Shown in pieces: positions 8,838 through 18,931 of a DNA stretch of 64,000 bases. The DNA is from Lachnospiraceae bacterium KH1T2 (GTDB lineage Bacteria > Bacillota > Clostridia > Lachnospirales > Lachnospiraceae), in contig FOSY01000001.1 of the NCBI GenBank assembly GCA_900114405.1, positions 1 through 64,000 on the forward strand, in the 5' to 3' direction. The stretch's first letter is position 1. Each line of letters begins with the position of its first letter. A program made the translations under genes and the position numbers. The notes under the pieces are model-generated. The model saw only the letters and a list, made by a program, of their open reading frames with translations. It had not been told where the DNA came from and did not search any database.

Positions 8838-8867
8838 TTAAAAAATTTGCGGAGCCGTAACTCCGCA
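8838..8867 (-). terminator. Terminator of the two-component operon
   Basis: Perfect 7-bp stem TGCGGAG/CTCCGCA (8848-8854 with 8861-8867), then on the minus strand AAATTTTTT. It separates the response-regulator operon from the promoter at 8791-8819. Confidence 0.85.
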
Positions 8868-8960
8868 TACTTAAACTTTTACGATCATCTTATTTTTTTC
8901 ATAAACTGAATTTTGTGTATCGGAAAATCTAAAAAATAATTAACTATATGAAATAAAATT

Positions 8961-9004
8961 ATTGTATAGTAAACGACAGATTCATTTGCTTCTTACTATA
9001 ATTC
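8961..9004. repeat. Palindromic repeat, degenerate copy
   Basis: Left arm contains TATAGTAAACGACA and right arm CTTACTATAAT. It overlaps the 3' end of the response-regulator gene. The same core occurs twice between groES and groEL (14895-15006), so it is a copy of a short dispersed palindrome. Confidence 0.6.
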
Positions 9005-9739
9005 CTTACGATATTTACTCGGTGAGATGCCCTCTACCTTCTTAAAGACCTTTGTAAAATAGAAATAGTCTGTATAACCTGCCATTTCAGCTACTTCCTG
9101 AATCGAAATCATCGGATTTTTAAGCAGTTCCTTTGCTTTCTGTATCCTAAGCGATGTCACGTAGTTTGAGAAAGTCATAGAAAGCTTTTCTTTAAGCTGT
9201 GTGCTGAGTGTTGCCGCACTCATTCCAAACTCTTCCGCAAGATCTGTAAGATTGATTTCTTTTGTATAGTTCGCTCTTATACGTTTTATTACACGATCCA
9301 CATCCGTTGCATTTTCTTCATGGATCACCTCAGCCTCCTGTCGAGCTTCCTCCTCTGAAAGTTCCGGCTCCAGTTCTTTTTGGAGCTTATCGATGAGACT
9401 CTCTAATTCTTCCTGATGCACAGGCTTCACAAGATAATCATACGCATGACCGCTTATAGCTTCTTTCGCATAGCTGAAATCCGCATATCCGGAAACAATT
9501 ACCACCCTGCTTTCAGGGCTTTCATTTCCTATATCATGCAGCAGATCAAGACCATTTTCCCCTGGCATTCTGATATCTGTAAAAACAATATCAGGCTTTA
9601 GGCTTCCTATTTCCTCCTTAGCAGTAAGTCCATTATTAGCCGTACCTACAACCTTCACAGGAAATCCTGTTTTCTCAAGCTGCTTTTTCAGTCCTAAAAC
9701 TACCCATACTTCATCATCTGCAATATATGCTGTGATCAT
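8996..9739 (-). CDS. Response regulator, AraC-type DNA-binding (YesN-like)
   Basis: A 247-residue regulator. Residues 1-120 are a receiver domain with the acidic pair D8-D9, the phosphoacceptor D55 in the strand VFTDIRMPG, the switch serine in VIVSGY, and K in YLVKPV. Residues about 150-247 carry two helix-turn-helix units of the AraC family, ending with the typical EVAEMAGYTDYFYFTKVFKK and GISPSKYR signature. It begins 9 bp after its partner kinase gene. YesN-type regulators usually activate a neighbouring carbohydrate uptake or degradation operon, so the importer at 3656-8392 is the likely target. Confidence 0.93.
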   Translation of the reverse strand: MITAYIADDEVWVVLGLKKQLEKTGFPVKVVGTANNGLTAKEEIGSLKPDIVFTDIRMPGENGLDLLHDIGNESPESRVVIVSGYADFSYAKEAISGHAYDYLVKPVHQEELESLIDKLQKELEPELSEEEARQEAEVIHEENATDVDRVIKRIRANYTKEINLTDLAEEFGMSAATLSTQLKEKLSMTFSNYVTSLRIQKAKELLKNPMISIQEVAEMAGYTDYFYFTKVFKKVEGISPSKYRKEL

Positions 9740-9748
9740 AAACTACCC

Positions 9749-11590
9749 TTAACCCTTCTCCTTATTTTCACTAAACACTTTCACAATATGATCCGGAACC
9801 GTAATACTGACAGTTGTACCTTCACCTTCTGTGCTATTTATGATAAACGTATATGTTTTTCCATAAAAAAGCCTAAGCCTTTCAAGTATATTACCGATCC
9901 CTATACCGCTGCTTTTCTTAACACCTTCATCATCTGGTCTGTGTAAATCTCTTCCGGTACCGGCAACTTCATTAAGCGGCTTCATAAAATCAGGTACTCT
10001 GCTCTCGTTGTACTCCGGCAAATAATCCGGCTTATCATAGCTTTTCTTTAATTCCTTTAATTTTTCTGCACTTATTCCGGAACCATCATCCTGCACCATG
10101 ATCCTTATCCGTCCTTGGCTTTTCCACAGTCTTACCTTAACTTTTCCATCACCAAGCTTTTGCTCAAGGCCATGAAATACAGCGTTTTCAACAATAGGCT
10201 GAAGCAGCATTTTAAGCATTGGAAGCTCTTTCACATCTTCATCGCTTTCCTGCTCTATCTTTATTTTTCCCATAAATCGATATGAGATGATCTTTCCATA
10301 TTTTTCCAAATTAGAAAGCTCGTCTGAAACACTTACAACGTCGCCGCCTTTCACTGCATATCTAAAGATATCCGAAAGACACATTGTTAATTCCGCTATA
10401 TCATCCTCATCATGCATCAATGCCATACCGCTTATGCAAGCAAAAGTATTATACAAAAAATGGGGATTAATCTGATTTCTATATGCTAGAAGGCTCATTT
10501 TCTGCCTTGAAATTTCCATCTCATAGAGCATTATCTTATTCTCTCTGATCTCATGAATGCTTTTTTGATTTTCATCAAGCAGATGGTCAAGGCTATTTGC
10601 AACTATCCCGATATCATCAAGCCTGCTTAATCTCAGTCTCTTTGACGGCGAAAATATTACTGTTTCGATAAATTCGTGAATTTTTCTGATAGGCCTCGCA
10701 AGGCGTAAATAACTAAACGATATCAAAGCTGCCATAAGAAGTATTGCAAGCCAAAGAGCTAAATTCAGGATATTTCTGTATTTCATTATATTTCCTGCAT
10801 TAGCACCTATTGAAACAACCGTAGTTATCTTCCATCCATTTTTCATCCACGTTCCATGTGTCGAGCCAAAACCTTTCATGCCTTCTATATCTTCAATTCT
10901 TTCCAGACCTTTCATGTCATCTGTGGTCTGAAGTGAAAGTACTCTGCCTGACGTATCTTTAAGTTCAACTGCCGAAGACATTGCTGAAAGCGAATTTTTC
11001 AGTGTATCATCCAAAGCCTCACTATCGAGCAGAAATACACACATACCCAACTGATCCATATAAGTCCCGCTCGAAAGATCAAATATAGGAAGATAAAAAG
11101 CAAAACTAAGCTCATCTTTCGAAGCCGGCTGATAATTATCTACATTCAACTCCCCTACAACTCTAAGGCGTTTCTGCCGTTCAGGAAGCACATAGTCTGT
11201 TCCAAGTGCTGATATCTGCTGCATGTCATTTTTATAAAGCTGGATACTTTTGATATGATCATCCAAAAGCAATGTATTTGCAAAAACTGCTTTCAAACCG
11301 CTGATATCCTCAACTTTTTCCATAGCATCTTCTCTGAAATACTTAAGTACGGTTGGCGAATATCCAAACGACTGCGCTGTCCTTTCCAATGAGTCATAAT
11401 ATGAGTTAAGAGAATTTTCTGTCTGCGTAAGTATAGTATTTGTAAGTACCTGTGCATTGCTTTTTTCAATCTGATTAAAACTTCGCAAACTTTGATATAT
11501 CAGAAATGAGAGCACTCCAAAAATAGCAAATACCAGAACTGTCATCTGCGCTATTATGCTGCGGCGGATATAATAAATAAGCTTATTCAT
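9749..11590 (-). CDS. Sensor histidine kinase (YesM-like)
   Basis: A 613-residue membrane kinase that should phosphorylate the adjacent regulator. It has a membrane segment at about 13-33, an extracytoplasmic sensing region to about 270, a second segment at 275-296, a HAMP linker, and then the His_kinase domain with the phosphoacceptor H377 in NQINPHFLYN. The HATPase domain follows, with the N box in QPIVENAVFHG and the G boxes DDGSGI and GIGIGN. The order is standard for the LytS/YesM class. Its start overlaps the end of the upstream binding-protein gene by 8 bp, so the three genes form one operon. The extracytoplasmic domain may contact that binding protein. Confidence 0.93.
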   Translation of the reverse strand: MNKLIYYIRRSIIAQMTVLVFAIFGVLSFLIYQSLRSFNQIEKSNAQVLTNTILTQTENSLNSYYDSLERTAQSFGYSPTVLKYFREDAMEKVEDISGLKAVFANTLLLDDHIKSIQLYKNDMQQISALGTDYVLPERQKRLRVVGELNVDNYQPASKDELSFAFYLPIFDLSSGTYMDQLGMCVFLLDSEALDDTLKNSLSAMSSAVELKDTSGRVLSLQTTDDMKGLERIEDIEGMKGFGSTHGTWMKNGWKITTVVSIGANAGNIMKYRNILNLALWLAILLMAALISFSYLRLARPIRKIHEFIETVIFSPSKRLRLSRLDDIGIVANSLDHLLDENQKSIHEIRENKIMLYEMEISRQKMSLLAYRNQINPHFLYNTFACISGMALMHDEDDIAELTMCLSDIFRYAVKGGDVVSVSDELSNLEKYGKIISYRFMGKIKIEQESDEDVKELPMLKMLLQPIVENAVFHGLEQKLGDGKVKVRLWKSQGRIRIMVQDDGSGISAEKLKELKKSYDKPDYLPEYNESRVPDFMKPLNEVAGTGRDLHRPDDEGVKKSSGIGIGNILERLRLFYGKTYTFIINSTEGEGTTVSITVPDHIVKVFSENKEKG

Positions 11591-13130
11591 TCTCCGCCTC
11601 CTCTATGAGTTTTTCACCATAGATTTTCTCATTTTCAGCTATCTGCTTACTTACAGCTGATTTATATTTTGCATATTCAATCTTTATGAGCCCTATTTCA
11701 AAATTTTTGTATTCCTTTAAGAAAGTATTCTCTGTATCTGCCGCCAGGATCACCGCTATCTGCTTTGTTTCATAATCATCTATTTTTGTGCTCAATGCCT
11801 GAATACCTTCCTGCTCGTAGAAGCTCTTTGGAAGCGTAAGAAGTCTACCGTCAAACTTTCTCACATCTGCCTTACTGTAAGTTTGTCTTAATTCATGTAT
11901 CTTACGTGACTCTGTCGCCGAAAATGTTCTTTTTGTTTTAACGTCATCCCAAAGCGGATTTTGAAAAAGCCACCACTCCGTATCCTTAAATGGAGCATCC
12001 TGCTGAGCTTCCATCGCCTGCCCACTCATCATATAATCTATAAAATCGGTGGCATCTCTTAGGTCAGTGCAGCTTTTACTTATAAATGTATTTGCCCAGC
12101 CATATTGTCCGCCGCTCGATATGCAAAGCACCGGTTTACGCTGCGAAGATGACAGGATTGGTCCTGACGATAACCATTCATCAGGATTTATTGAAAGATG
12201 TGAAATATCCCCCATATAGCACAAAACTTCATTTGACTCCATCAAAAGTTTTATCTGCGACTGTGAATACGAAAGATATTTTGAATCTAAAGATCCATTT
12301 CGCAGCAGTTGATTGACAAACATCAGCGCTTCTTTGCCGCCATCTGTCAGCCAGATATTTTGATATATCCCATTCTTATCTACAGGATAAGCACCAAAGG
12401 AATAACTTAGAAACTTAAAAACACCTTCTTTTAGACTTTTCCCATCCAATAGCAGCGGTATTATATCGCTTTTATGCTGCCTATGCATTGAAGCCACTCT
12501 TCTTAAAACCGCTAGTACCTGCGTTTTTGTCCGCACATCTTCCTCAGTATACCCTAGTCTTTTCAAGATACTCTTATTCCAGATGATAGTCTGAGGACTT
12601 TCTTCAAGATCTTCTGTACTGTATCCCGAAGGGATTGAATACCAGCCACCATCTCGCAGTTTAAGTTCCTGAATTGTTTCTGGTGAAAAATTACTCATCA
12701 CCTTTGCGTCAGGTTTATATTCTGCAAAAAGATCATCCAATTTCCAAACTTTGCCGGATGATACCAGTTGTCTGATAACATCAGGGTCAGAAATAGTTAT
12801 CAGATCAGGAAGTCTGTTTTTCATAAGCATTAATGAAAGCTGCATGTCAGCATCCTGTGCCGGAACCTGAGAGTTTATCATAACTCCTGTATCCCTTGAT
12901 ATAACTCCTGTAACAGCATTTTCTTCAAGCGACCAATCCGGCGCAGTCCAGTTTTCTACATCTGTAAAGAGTGACAATGATATGATCTGCGAATTTAATT
13001 TATTTCCGGAAACTGCAAAGTTTTCTGCAACTGCGTTTTTTTCTATTTCCAAGATCGATGCTGCCATACCACCTAGCAGCACAGCACCGACAATTGATAC
13101 TCCAAATACCTTTCCCCAATTCAAGCCCAT
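11583..13130 (-). CDS. Extracellular solute-binding protein linked to the two-component system
   Basis: A 515-residue protein, first gene of the sensor operon. I place the start at the ATG 13130 (MGLNWGKVF) because GGGAGG lies upstream of it; the longer frame needs a TTG inside that site. A single N-terminal hydrophobic segment (about 8-28) lacks a lipobox cysteine, so the protein is probably anchored by this helix. The rest looks like a family 1 extracellular solute-binding protein (LPDLITISDPDVIRQL, VWKLDDLFAEY, IPSGYSTED, IIWNKSILKRLGYT). With no permease in this operon, a sensing role alongside the YesM-like kinase is more likely than transport. The C-terminal 70 residues are strongly charged and helical. 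Confidence 0.82.
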   Translation of the reverse strand: MGLNWGKVFGVSIVGAVLLGGMAASILEIEKNAVAENFAVSGNKLNSQIISLSLFTDVENWTAPDWSLEENAVTGVISRDTGVMINSQVPAQDADMQLSLMLMKNRLPDLITISDPDVIRQLVSSGKVWKLDDLFAEYKPDAKVMSNFSPETIQELKLRDGGWYSIPSGYSTEDLEESPQTIIWNKSILKRLGYTEEDVRTKTQVLAVLRRVASMHRQHKSDIIPLLLDGKSLKEGVFKFLSYSFGAYPVDKNGIYQNIWLTDGGKEALMFVNQLLRNGSLDSKYLSYSQSQIKLLMESNEVLCYMGDISHLSINPDEWLSSGPILSSSQRKPVLCISSGGQYGWANTFISKSCTDLRDATDFIDYMMSGQAMEAQQDAPFKDTEWWLFQNPLWDDVKTKRTFSATESRKIHELRQTYSKADVRKFDGRLLTLPKSFYEQEGIQALSTKIDDYETKQIAVILAADTENTFLKEYKNFEIGLIKIEYAKYKSAVSKQIAENEKIYGEKLIEEAENE

Positions 13131-13199
13131 CTCCGCAAAATATCCTCCCAAATTATGTCATATTTATTTTACCATATTTGCACTCTTTTAAACGCAAAA

Positions 13200-13225
13200 G
13201 AGACGCTATCCGAAGATAGCGTCTC
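13200..13225 (-). terminator. groEL operon terminator
   Basis: Perfect 11-bp stem with a TTCG tetraloop (GAGACGCTATC / GATAGCGTCTC) followed on the minus strand by TTTTGCGTTT. It lies 16 bp after the groEL stop. Confidence 0.93.
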
Positions 13226-13241
13226 AAATAATCAGATTTAA

Positions 13242-14879
<1,638 letters not shown>

Positions 14880-14894
14880 TTATCTGATTTAGTT

Positions 14895-14937
14895 ATAGTA
14901 AACGAAAACAGTAACTTTACTTTTGTTCGTTTACTGC
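14895..14937. repeat. Palindromic repeat between groES and groEL, copy 1
   Basis: Perfect 10-bp arms AGTAAACGAA (14897-14906) and TTCGTTTACT (14926-14935). It shares the ATAGTAAACGA core with the copies at 14966-15006 and 8961-9004. Confidence 0.75.
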
Positions 14938-14965
14938 GCCAATTTTATGCGCATCTGCCAGCGGC

Positions 14966-15006
14966 ATTATAGTGAACGACAAACTATCTTTGTCATTTAC
15001 TATAAT
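14966..15006. repeat. Palindromic repeat between groES and groEL, copy 2
   Basis: 18-bp arms (14966-14983 and 14989-15006) with two mismatches, ends ATTATAG/CTATAAT, loop of 5. The outer end touches the groES stop codon. In the groESL message it would form a stable hairpin between the two genes. Confidence 0.8.
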
Positions 15007-15293
15007 TATTCAATTACTGCAAGGATATCAGACTGACGAACGATGATAACCTTTTCTTTATTATCAAGCTCGATTTCAGTTCCGGCATACTTAGAATAAA
15101 TAACCTTCTGTCCCTTCTGAACTTCCATCTTGATTTCTTTACCATCTACAACTCCGCCAGGACCTACTTCAAGGATCTCAGCCTGCTGAGGCTTCTCTTT
15201 TTCTTTACCAGGAATAACGATTCCTGAAGCTGTTGTTTCCTCTGCCTCGATAGGCTTAAGTACTACTCTGTCTGCTAATGGTCTTAACTGCAT
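15006..15293 (-). CDS. groS: Co-chaperonin GroES (Hsp10)
   Basis: A 95-residue lid for the GroEL ring. The full family length is present, with LRPLADRVVLKPIEAEE at the N terminus, the mobile loop around ETTASGIVIPGKEKEKP, and the later motif GQKVIYSKYAGTEIELD. GGAGGT precedes the ATG. It is the first gene of the groESL operon, directly below a CIRCE operator, so it should be repressed by HrcA and induced by heat or unfolded protein. Confidence 0.98.
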   Translation of the reverse strand: MQLRPLADRVVLKPIEAEETTASGIVIPGKEKEKPQQAEILEVGPGGVVDGKEIKMEVQKGQKVIYSKYAGTEIELDNKEKVIIVRQSDILAVIE

Positions 15294-15345
15294 TGTAACT
15301 ACCTCCTTGGGTTTATATCAAATATATATAACTTTTCTTATCTTA

Positions 15346-15372
15346 CTAGCACTCATTTAATTCGAGTGCTAA
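15346..15372. promoter_or_regulatory. CIRCE operator (HrcA binding site)
   Basis: CTAGCACTC, a 9-bp spacer, GAGTGCTAA: one mismatch from the consensus TTAGCACTC-N9-GAGTGCTAA. It lies 53 bp upstream of groES, just downstream of a promoter. Confidence 0.97.
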
Positions 15373-15383
15373 CTACATGAAGT

Positions 15384-15412
15384 AATATACAAAAATACAC
15401 GTTCAATCGCAA
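15384..15412 (-). promoter_or_regulatory. groESL promoter
   Basis: Minus-strand TTGCGA (15407-15412), 17-bp spacer, TATATT (15384-15389). The start of transcription would fall at the edge of the CIRCE element, as expected for HrcA control. Confidence 0.65.
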
Positions 15413-15562
15413 ACGTCTATTTTAAGTTTATACTATCTTCATCTATATTTTACTCTTCTTATCTTGTTTTAACTCATTTTTACTATTTATAAAAATAATT
15501 ATAATTTTACTCCGTCCAAAGTCCCCTTTTTCCTAATATAACGACTTTCTTGCAAAGCAAAA

Positions 15563-15592
15563 AAAGAATCCTGACCCTGCAGGATTCTTTTT
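15563..15592 (-). terminator. Terminator of the FapA/TPR operon
   Basis: Stem AGAATCCTG / CAGGATTCT with T-runs on both sides, so it may act in both directions; it stands 9 bp after the stop of the TPR gene. The rest of the gap to the groES promoter is AT-rich with nothing recognisable. Confidence 0.9.
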
Positions 15593-15600
15593 TATAAAAC

Positions 15601-17244
15601 TTATTGAGGCACTTGCTGCTGTGCTGCTGCAGCTGCCGCTGCTGCCGCCGCTGCCTGTTGCTGCTGAAGTGCAGCCGCTGCTGCTGCCGCCTGCTGCTGT
15701 TGAAGCGCTGCAGCCTGCTCAGGTGTAAGTGTATTAGTCTGTGTATGAGCTTGAGTACCTGAAGATGAAGATGCCTTTGAGTTATCCTCTTCACCGCTGT
15801 CAATAAATCTCTGTGCACGATTCTTATACTTCGAGTCAGGGAAATCACTGATCAATTGATTAAAGAGCTTTGTCGCCGTATCTTTATCGTCAGACTTAAG
15901 ATAACTCTGTGCAAGATAATATAGTGCAGTATCACTTGTAGGCTCTAACTCAAATGCACTTGTGAGATTCTTTATAGCTGCTTCATAATCACCATTATTA
16001 TACTCAGATGTTCCCATACTCAAATACTGTGATACAGCTTTTGCTGAAACATCATCGTTAAGGTAATTGTATAGACTCATAAACTCGTTAGAAACATTAT
16101 TTCCGCTTGTTGTAACGCTGCCATTCACAGCATTTACACTAACAGCAGAAATCTGCTCTAAATATCCAGCAGTCTCAAGAACCTCATCAGGATTTGAAAT
16201 ATATGTCTTTGCTGCTTTAAGAAGATTATTATAATCCTGCATAATACCGGTATTTCCAGTGTATTCAGAAAGATTAGCCTCTAAAGTCTTATTTTCATTT
16301 TCCAGAGCACTTATCTGCTGTTTCAGATCATCCATGTCAGCAGATTTATTTGTAAGCGCTGTCGAAACATCTTTTATCTGACTATTATTCTCTGAAAGAC
16401 TCGCCTGCATTCTAGCAGGAATTATAAGGAACCAGCTGATTGCAAGACCAAAAGCAAGACCTATGATAATGTTCAAGAAAGTCTGAGAACCATTTCTCTG
16501 CCTTGTATTAAGCGGCTGAATTATAGTCTCATTTCCGCTCTTATACGCGATGACCTCATTTGAATCAACACCTACAAGTGCCTTAGGAGGCTTGCGTCCT
16601 GCCGCCTGAAGTCCCTGTGACTCCTTATCTCCAACCTTACTTTCAACTTCTTTCATGTACGAAAGAGTTCTTGTATTGTTCGCATCGATTGCAAGCGAGC
16701 TCTTAAGAACCTTGTATGCCTTATTCCATTCACTCTGATTTATGTAGAGAAGTCCAAGCAGCTGCTGCGCTTCTACATAATTAGGATTTAATTGAAGCAC
16801 ACGCTTAAGCTGGATGATCGCAAGATCATAACTCCCCTGCTCGCAATACAGCAATGACTGATTAAATTTTTTTATAGCCTGACTAAGCGTATTTAGTTTG
16901 TTTGGATTATTCTGAATATCACTGATATACTTCTCAGCCACATTTTTCTTTGAACGTATACTTTTCGAAATAACCCATTCACTGAGAGCCGCAACAGAAT
17001 CTCCTCTCTCAAAATATATAAGTCCAAGAAGATTTCTAGCCGGAATATGATTTCTGTTGCATTTCAAACTCTGTTTTAACGACTGGATCGCGCCAGATAA
17101 ATCTCTTACTCTGGCTTTCTGCAATCCGTCATTATAATATGCATTTGAAAGATGAACTATTTTCTTATAGACACGTACATCAGCTCCGCAAGCTGTGCAA
17201 AAGTCGTCTTCTGAAAGTGTGCATCCGCAATTATAACATTTCAT
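15601..17244 (-). CDS. Zinc-ribbon, TPR-repeat membrane protein
   Basis: A 547-residue protein of unknown role with a clear modular plan. Residues 3-19 form a zinc ribbon (CYNC and CTAC pairs). Residues about 30-200 are tetratricopeptide-like helices (LLGLIYFERGD, LLGLLYINQSEWNKAYKVLKSSL). A single membrane segment lies at 256-278, then a coiled coil (about 283-335) with polar heptads. More TPRs follow (YNNGDYEAAIKNLTSAFELEP and YYLAQSYLKSDDKDTATKLF, about 410-475). The tail after 495 is almost only Ala and Gln. The protein probably presents TPR scaffolds on both sides of the membrane. It is the last gene after a FapA-like protein and a 53-residue protein, 14 bp downstream. Confidence 0.75.
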   Translation of the reverse strand: MKCYNCGCTLSEDDFCTACGADVRVYKKIVHLSNAYYNDGLQKARVRDLSGAIQSLKQSLKCNRNHIPARNLLGLIYFERGDSVAALSEWVISKSIRSKKNVAEKYISDIQNNPNKLNTLSQAIKKFNQSLLYCEQGSYDLAIIQLKRVLQLNPNYVEAQQLLGLLYINQSEWNKAYKVLKSSLAIDANNTRTLSYMKEVESKVGDKESQGLQAAGRKPPKALVGVDSNEVIAYKSGNETIIQPLNTRQRNGSQTFLNIIIGLAFGLAISWFLIIPARMQASLSENNSQIKDVSTALTNKSADMDDLKQQISALENENKTLEANLSEYTGNTGIMQDYNNLLKAAKTYISNPDEVLETAGYLEQISAVSVNAVNGSVTTSGNNVSNEFMSLYNYLNDDVSAKAVSQYLSMGTSEYNNGDYEAAIKNLTSAFELEPTSDTALYYLAQSYLKSDDKDTATKLFNQLISDFPDSKYKNRAQRFIDSGEEDNSKASSSSGTQAHTQTNTLTPEQAAALQQQQAAAAAAALQQQQAAAAAAAAAAAQQQVPQ

Positions 17245-17258
17245 GCGTCTGTGTCCCT

Positions 17259-17420
17259 TTACTGTTGTTTATTTTTTTTGCTGCTTCCAGCTTTATCATT
17301 AACCATATTAAGGAATAAATCCATCATATCAGACACATCATGGTTATAGATTGCATCTTCTGCGTCCTCGATCTCGAGCGACGGATGGAATTTCTTCAAT
17401 TCCGTTTCAAAATCTATCAT
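17259..17420 (-). CDS. 53-residue acidic small protein
   Basis: A short gene reading MIDFETELKKFHPSLEIEDA at the start and ending GSSKKNKQQ. AAAGGA lies 8 bp before the ATG. It is tightly packed, 18 bp after the FapA-like gene and 14 bp before the TPR gene, which supports a real gene. The first 40 residues are acidic and helical with a hydrophobic patch (MMDLFLNMV); the tail is basic. No family is recognised. Confidence 0.7.
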   Translation of the reverse strand: MIDFETELKKFHPSLEIEDAEDAIYNHDVSDMMDLFLNMVNDKAGSSKKNKQQ

Positions 17421-17438
17421 ATTATTATCCTTTATAAA

Positions 17439-18833
17439 TCACCACTTAACTAATGGCTTTATTACCATGTTTTCATTTTCATCAAAAGCAAACTTCATCT
17501 GCCTTTTTTCTTCTTCCACAGTTATCTGCTGCTCACCCAGCATGAATACACTTCCCGGATAAGCTGTATTATTTATCAGGATTTCTGCATTTTCTGCACT
17601 GGATACAACCTCATCTAATTCTGTAAGCCGCTGCTCAGCTTCTTTGCGGTCAGTCTTCTTCTGAATCTTATCTTTTCTCAGATCCAAAAGTTGCTGCTGC
17701 ATCAGATCATCTGCTGTGCCAAGTCGTACTGAACGCTGGAGCTCTTCCATTTCTTCTTCAATAGATTCCAGTTCTGAGTCAAGCTTGAGTACAGACTTTT
17801 CAACATGTTTACGGCGTTTAGAAACCTCTGTTTTAACACCGGCTGATACAACTGTCTTAACTTCCTTATCATTACCTACAAACATGGCATCTACACCAGC
17901 CATGCCATAGACATTTCCACTGATTATGGCCCCCATCTTACCTGTAGCATGCACATAGTCACCTGCAAAAACCTGACAATCCCATAATACATTTGCTGAT
18001 ATGGAATGCTTACACCACACATTGGCATATTCAATAAAGTCAGCGTAGAAATCACCTTCGCAGTGGATATCACTTACTCCATTACCCATGATACCACCTT
18101 TGACGATCACATCTCCACCCGCATTGATAGATGAAGCTTCAAGAGTTCCATCAATAGTCACACTCTTAGTTGCAGTAATCTTAATTCCCGGCTTTACAGA
18201 TCCGTGTATAACAACATCTCCCTTGAAGTTTATATCTCCAAAAACATTATCTATGTCTCTGGTAAACTCCTGAAGATCTATAACCGAAAGGCGAACCTTC
18301 GCAAGCTCGACTTTTCCGTCCTTATCAGCTGTATAGACAAGAGTTTCCGGATCATATGTACATCCGGTAGTAAAATAAGGTCTAAGTTCCTTTGCACGTT
18401 TAGCAGCAATAGTTCTGCCTTTAACATTAACTCCGGGCCTTCCCTGTACTGCAGGATGATACTCCGCAAGCTTGTCACCGGCTGTTACACAGTGAATTAC
18501 ATTAACACTTGTGTAATCGACTGAGCCGTCTGGACGTATTTCCGGAGTTTTTACCTTCTGAGTCGGAAAGAAATATTCGAAATAACCATCCTGACCATGT
18601 TCAGGCTGAGTTCCCTCTGCAATAAGTTCCTGTCTGCCATAGATATGCTTCTTTACCATAGCAGCAACTTTAGATTCGTTGATACCGGTAGTCACGCCTT
18701 TCTCTCTGAGCGCAGCCAAAACTTCCTGTTTATCATATGATTCCCCTTCTTCCGGACGATTGATAAGCAAGAAAGCCTTCATATCATTTTCTCTGATCAT
18801 GATTTCAAATGGTTCAAATTTGTTTTCTTCCAT
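17439..18833 (-). CDS. FapA/DUF342 family protein
   Basis: A 464-residue cytoplasmic protein matching the FapA (DUF342) family. The N-terminal half contains the family marks GQDGYFEYFF, DGSVDYTSVNVIHCVTAGDKLAEY and GRPGVNVKGR. The centre (about 195-310) is a right-handed beta-helix of short repeats (GDVVIHGSVKPG, SVTIDGTLEASSI, GDVIVKGGIMGNG). A coiled coil occupies about 340-410, then a short beta-rich end. FapA in Vibrio helps polar flagellar targeting, but no flagellar genes are here, so a scaffold role is all that can be inferred. It starts 98 bp after valS and leads an operon with a small protein and a TPR membrane protein. Confidence 0.82.
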   Translation of the reverse strand: MEENKFEPFEIMIRENDMKAFLLINRPEEGESYDKQEVLAALREKGVTTGINESKVAAMVKKHIYGRQELIAEGTQPEHGQDGYFEYFFPTQKVKTPEIRPDGSVDYTSVNVIHCVTAGDKLAEYHPAVQGRPGVNVKGRTIAAKRAKELRPYFTTGCTYDPETLVYTADKDGKVELAKVRLSVIDLQEFTRDIDNVFGDINFKGDVVIHGSVKPGIKITATKSVTIDGTLEASSINAGGDVIVKGGIMGNGVSDIHCEGDFYADFIEYANVWCKHSISANVLWDCQVFAGDYVHATGKMGAIISGNVYGMAGVDAMFVGNDKEVKTVVSAGVKTEVSKRRKHVEKSVLKLDSELESIEEEMEELQRSVRLGTADDLMQQQLLDLRKDKIQKKTDRKEAEQRLTELDEVVSSAENAEILINNTAYPGSVFMLGEQQITVEEEKRQMKFAFDENENMVIKPLVKW

Positions 18834-18875
18834 AGACCCACCCCTCTATACAACAAAACCATCATAAATACAATA

Positions 18876-18918
18876 TTTCAGCTTGCAGGCATCATTCTAT
18901 GAATACCTGCTGCTGAAA
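18876..18918 (-). other. Stem-loop between valS and fapA-like gene
   Basis: Arms TTTCAGC (18876-18882) and GCTGAAA (18912-18918) enclose a second inner stem (GCAGG/CCTGC). There is no T-run, so valS transcription may pass into the FapA operon. Confidence 0.5.
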
Positions 18919-18931
18919 CATCTTTACCTTA

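Noticed and set aside
15507..15848. 113-codon minus-strand frame at the end of the TPR gene
   Set aside because: It is an out-of-frame reading of the Ala/Gln repeat codons.
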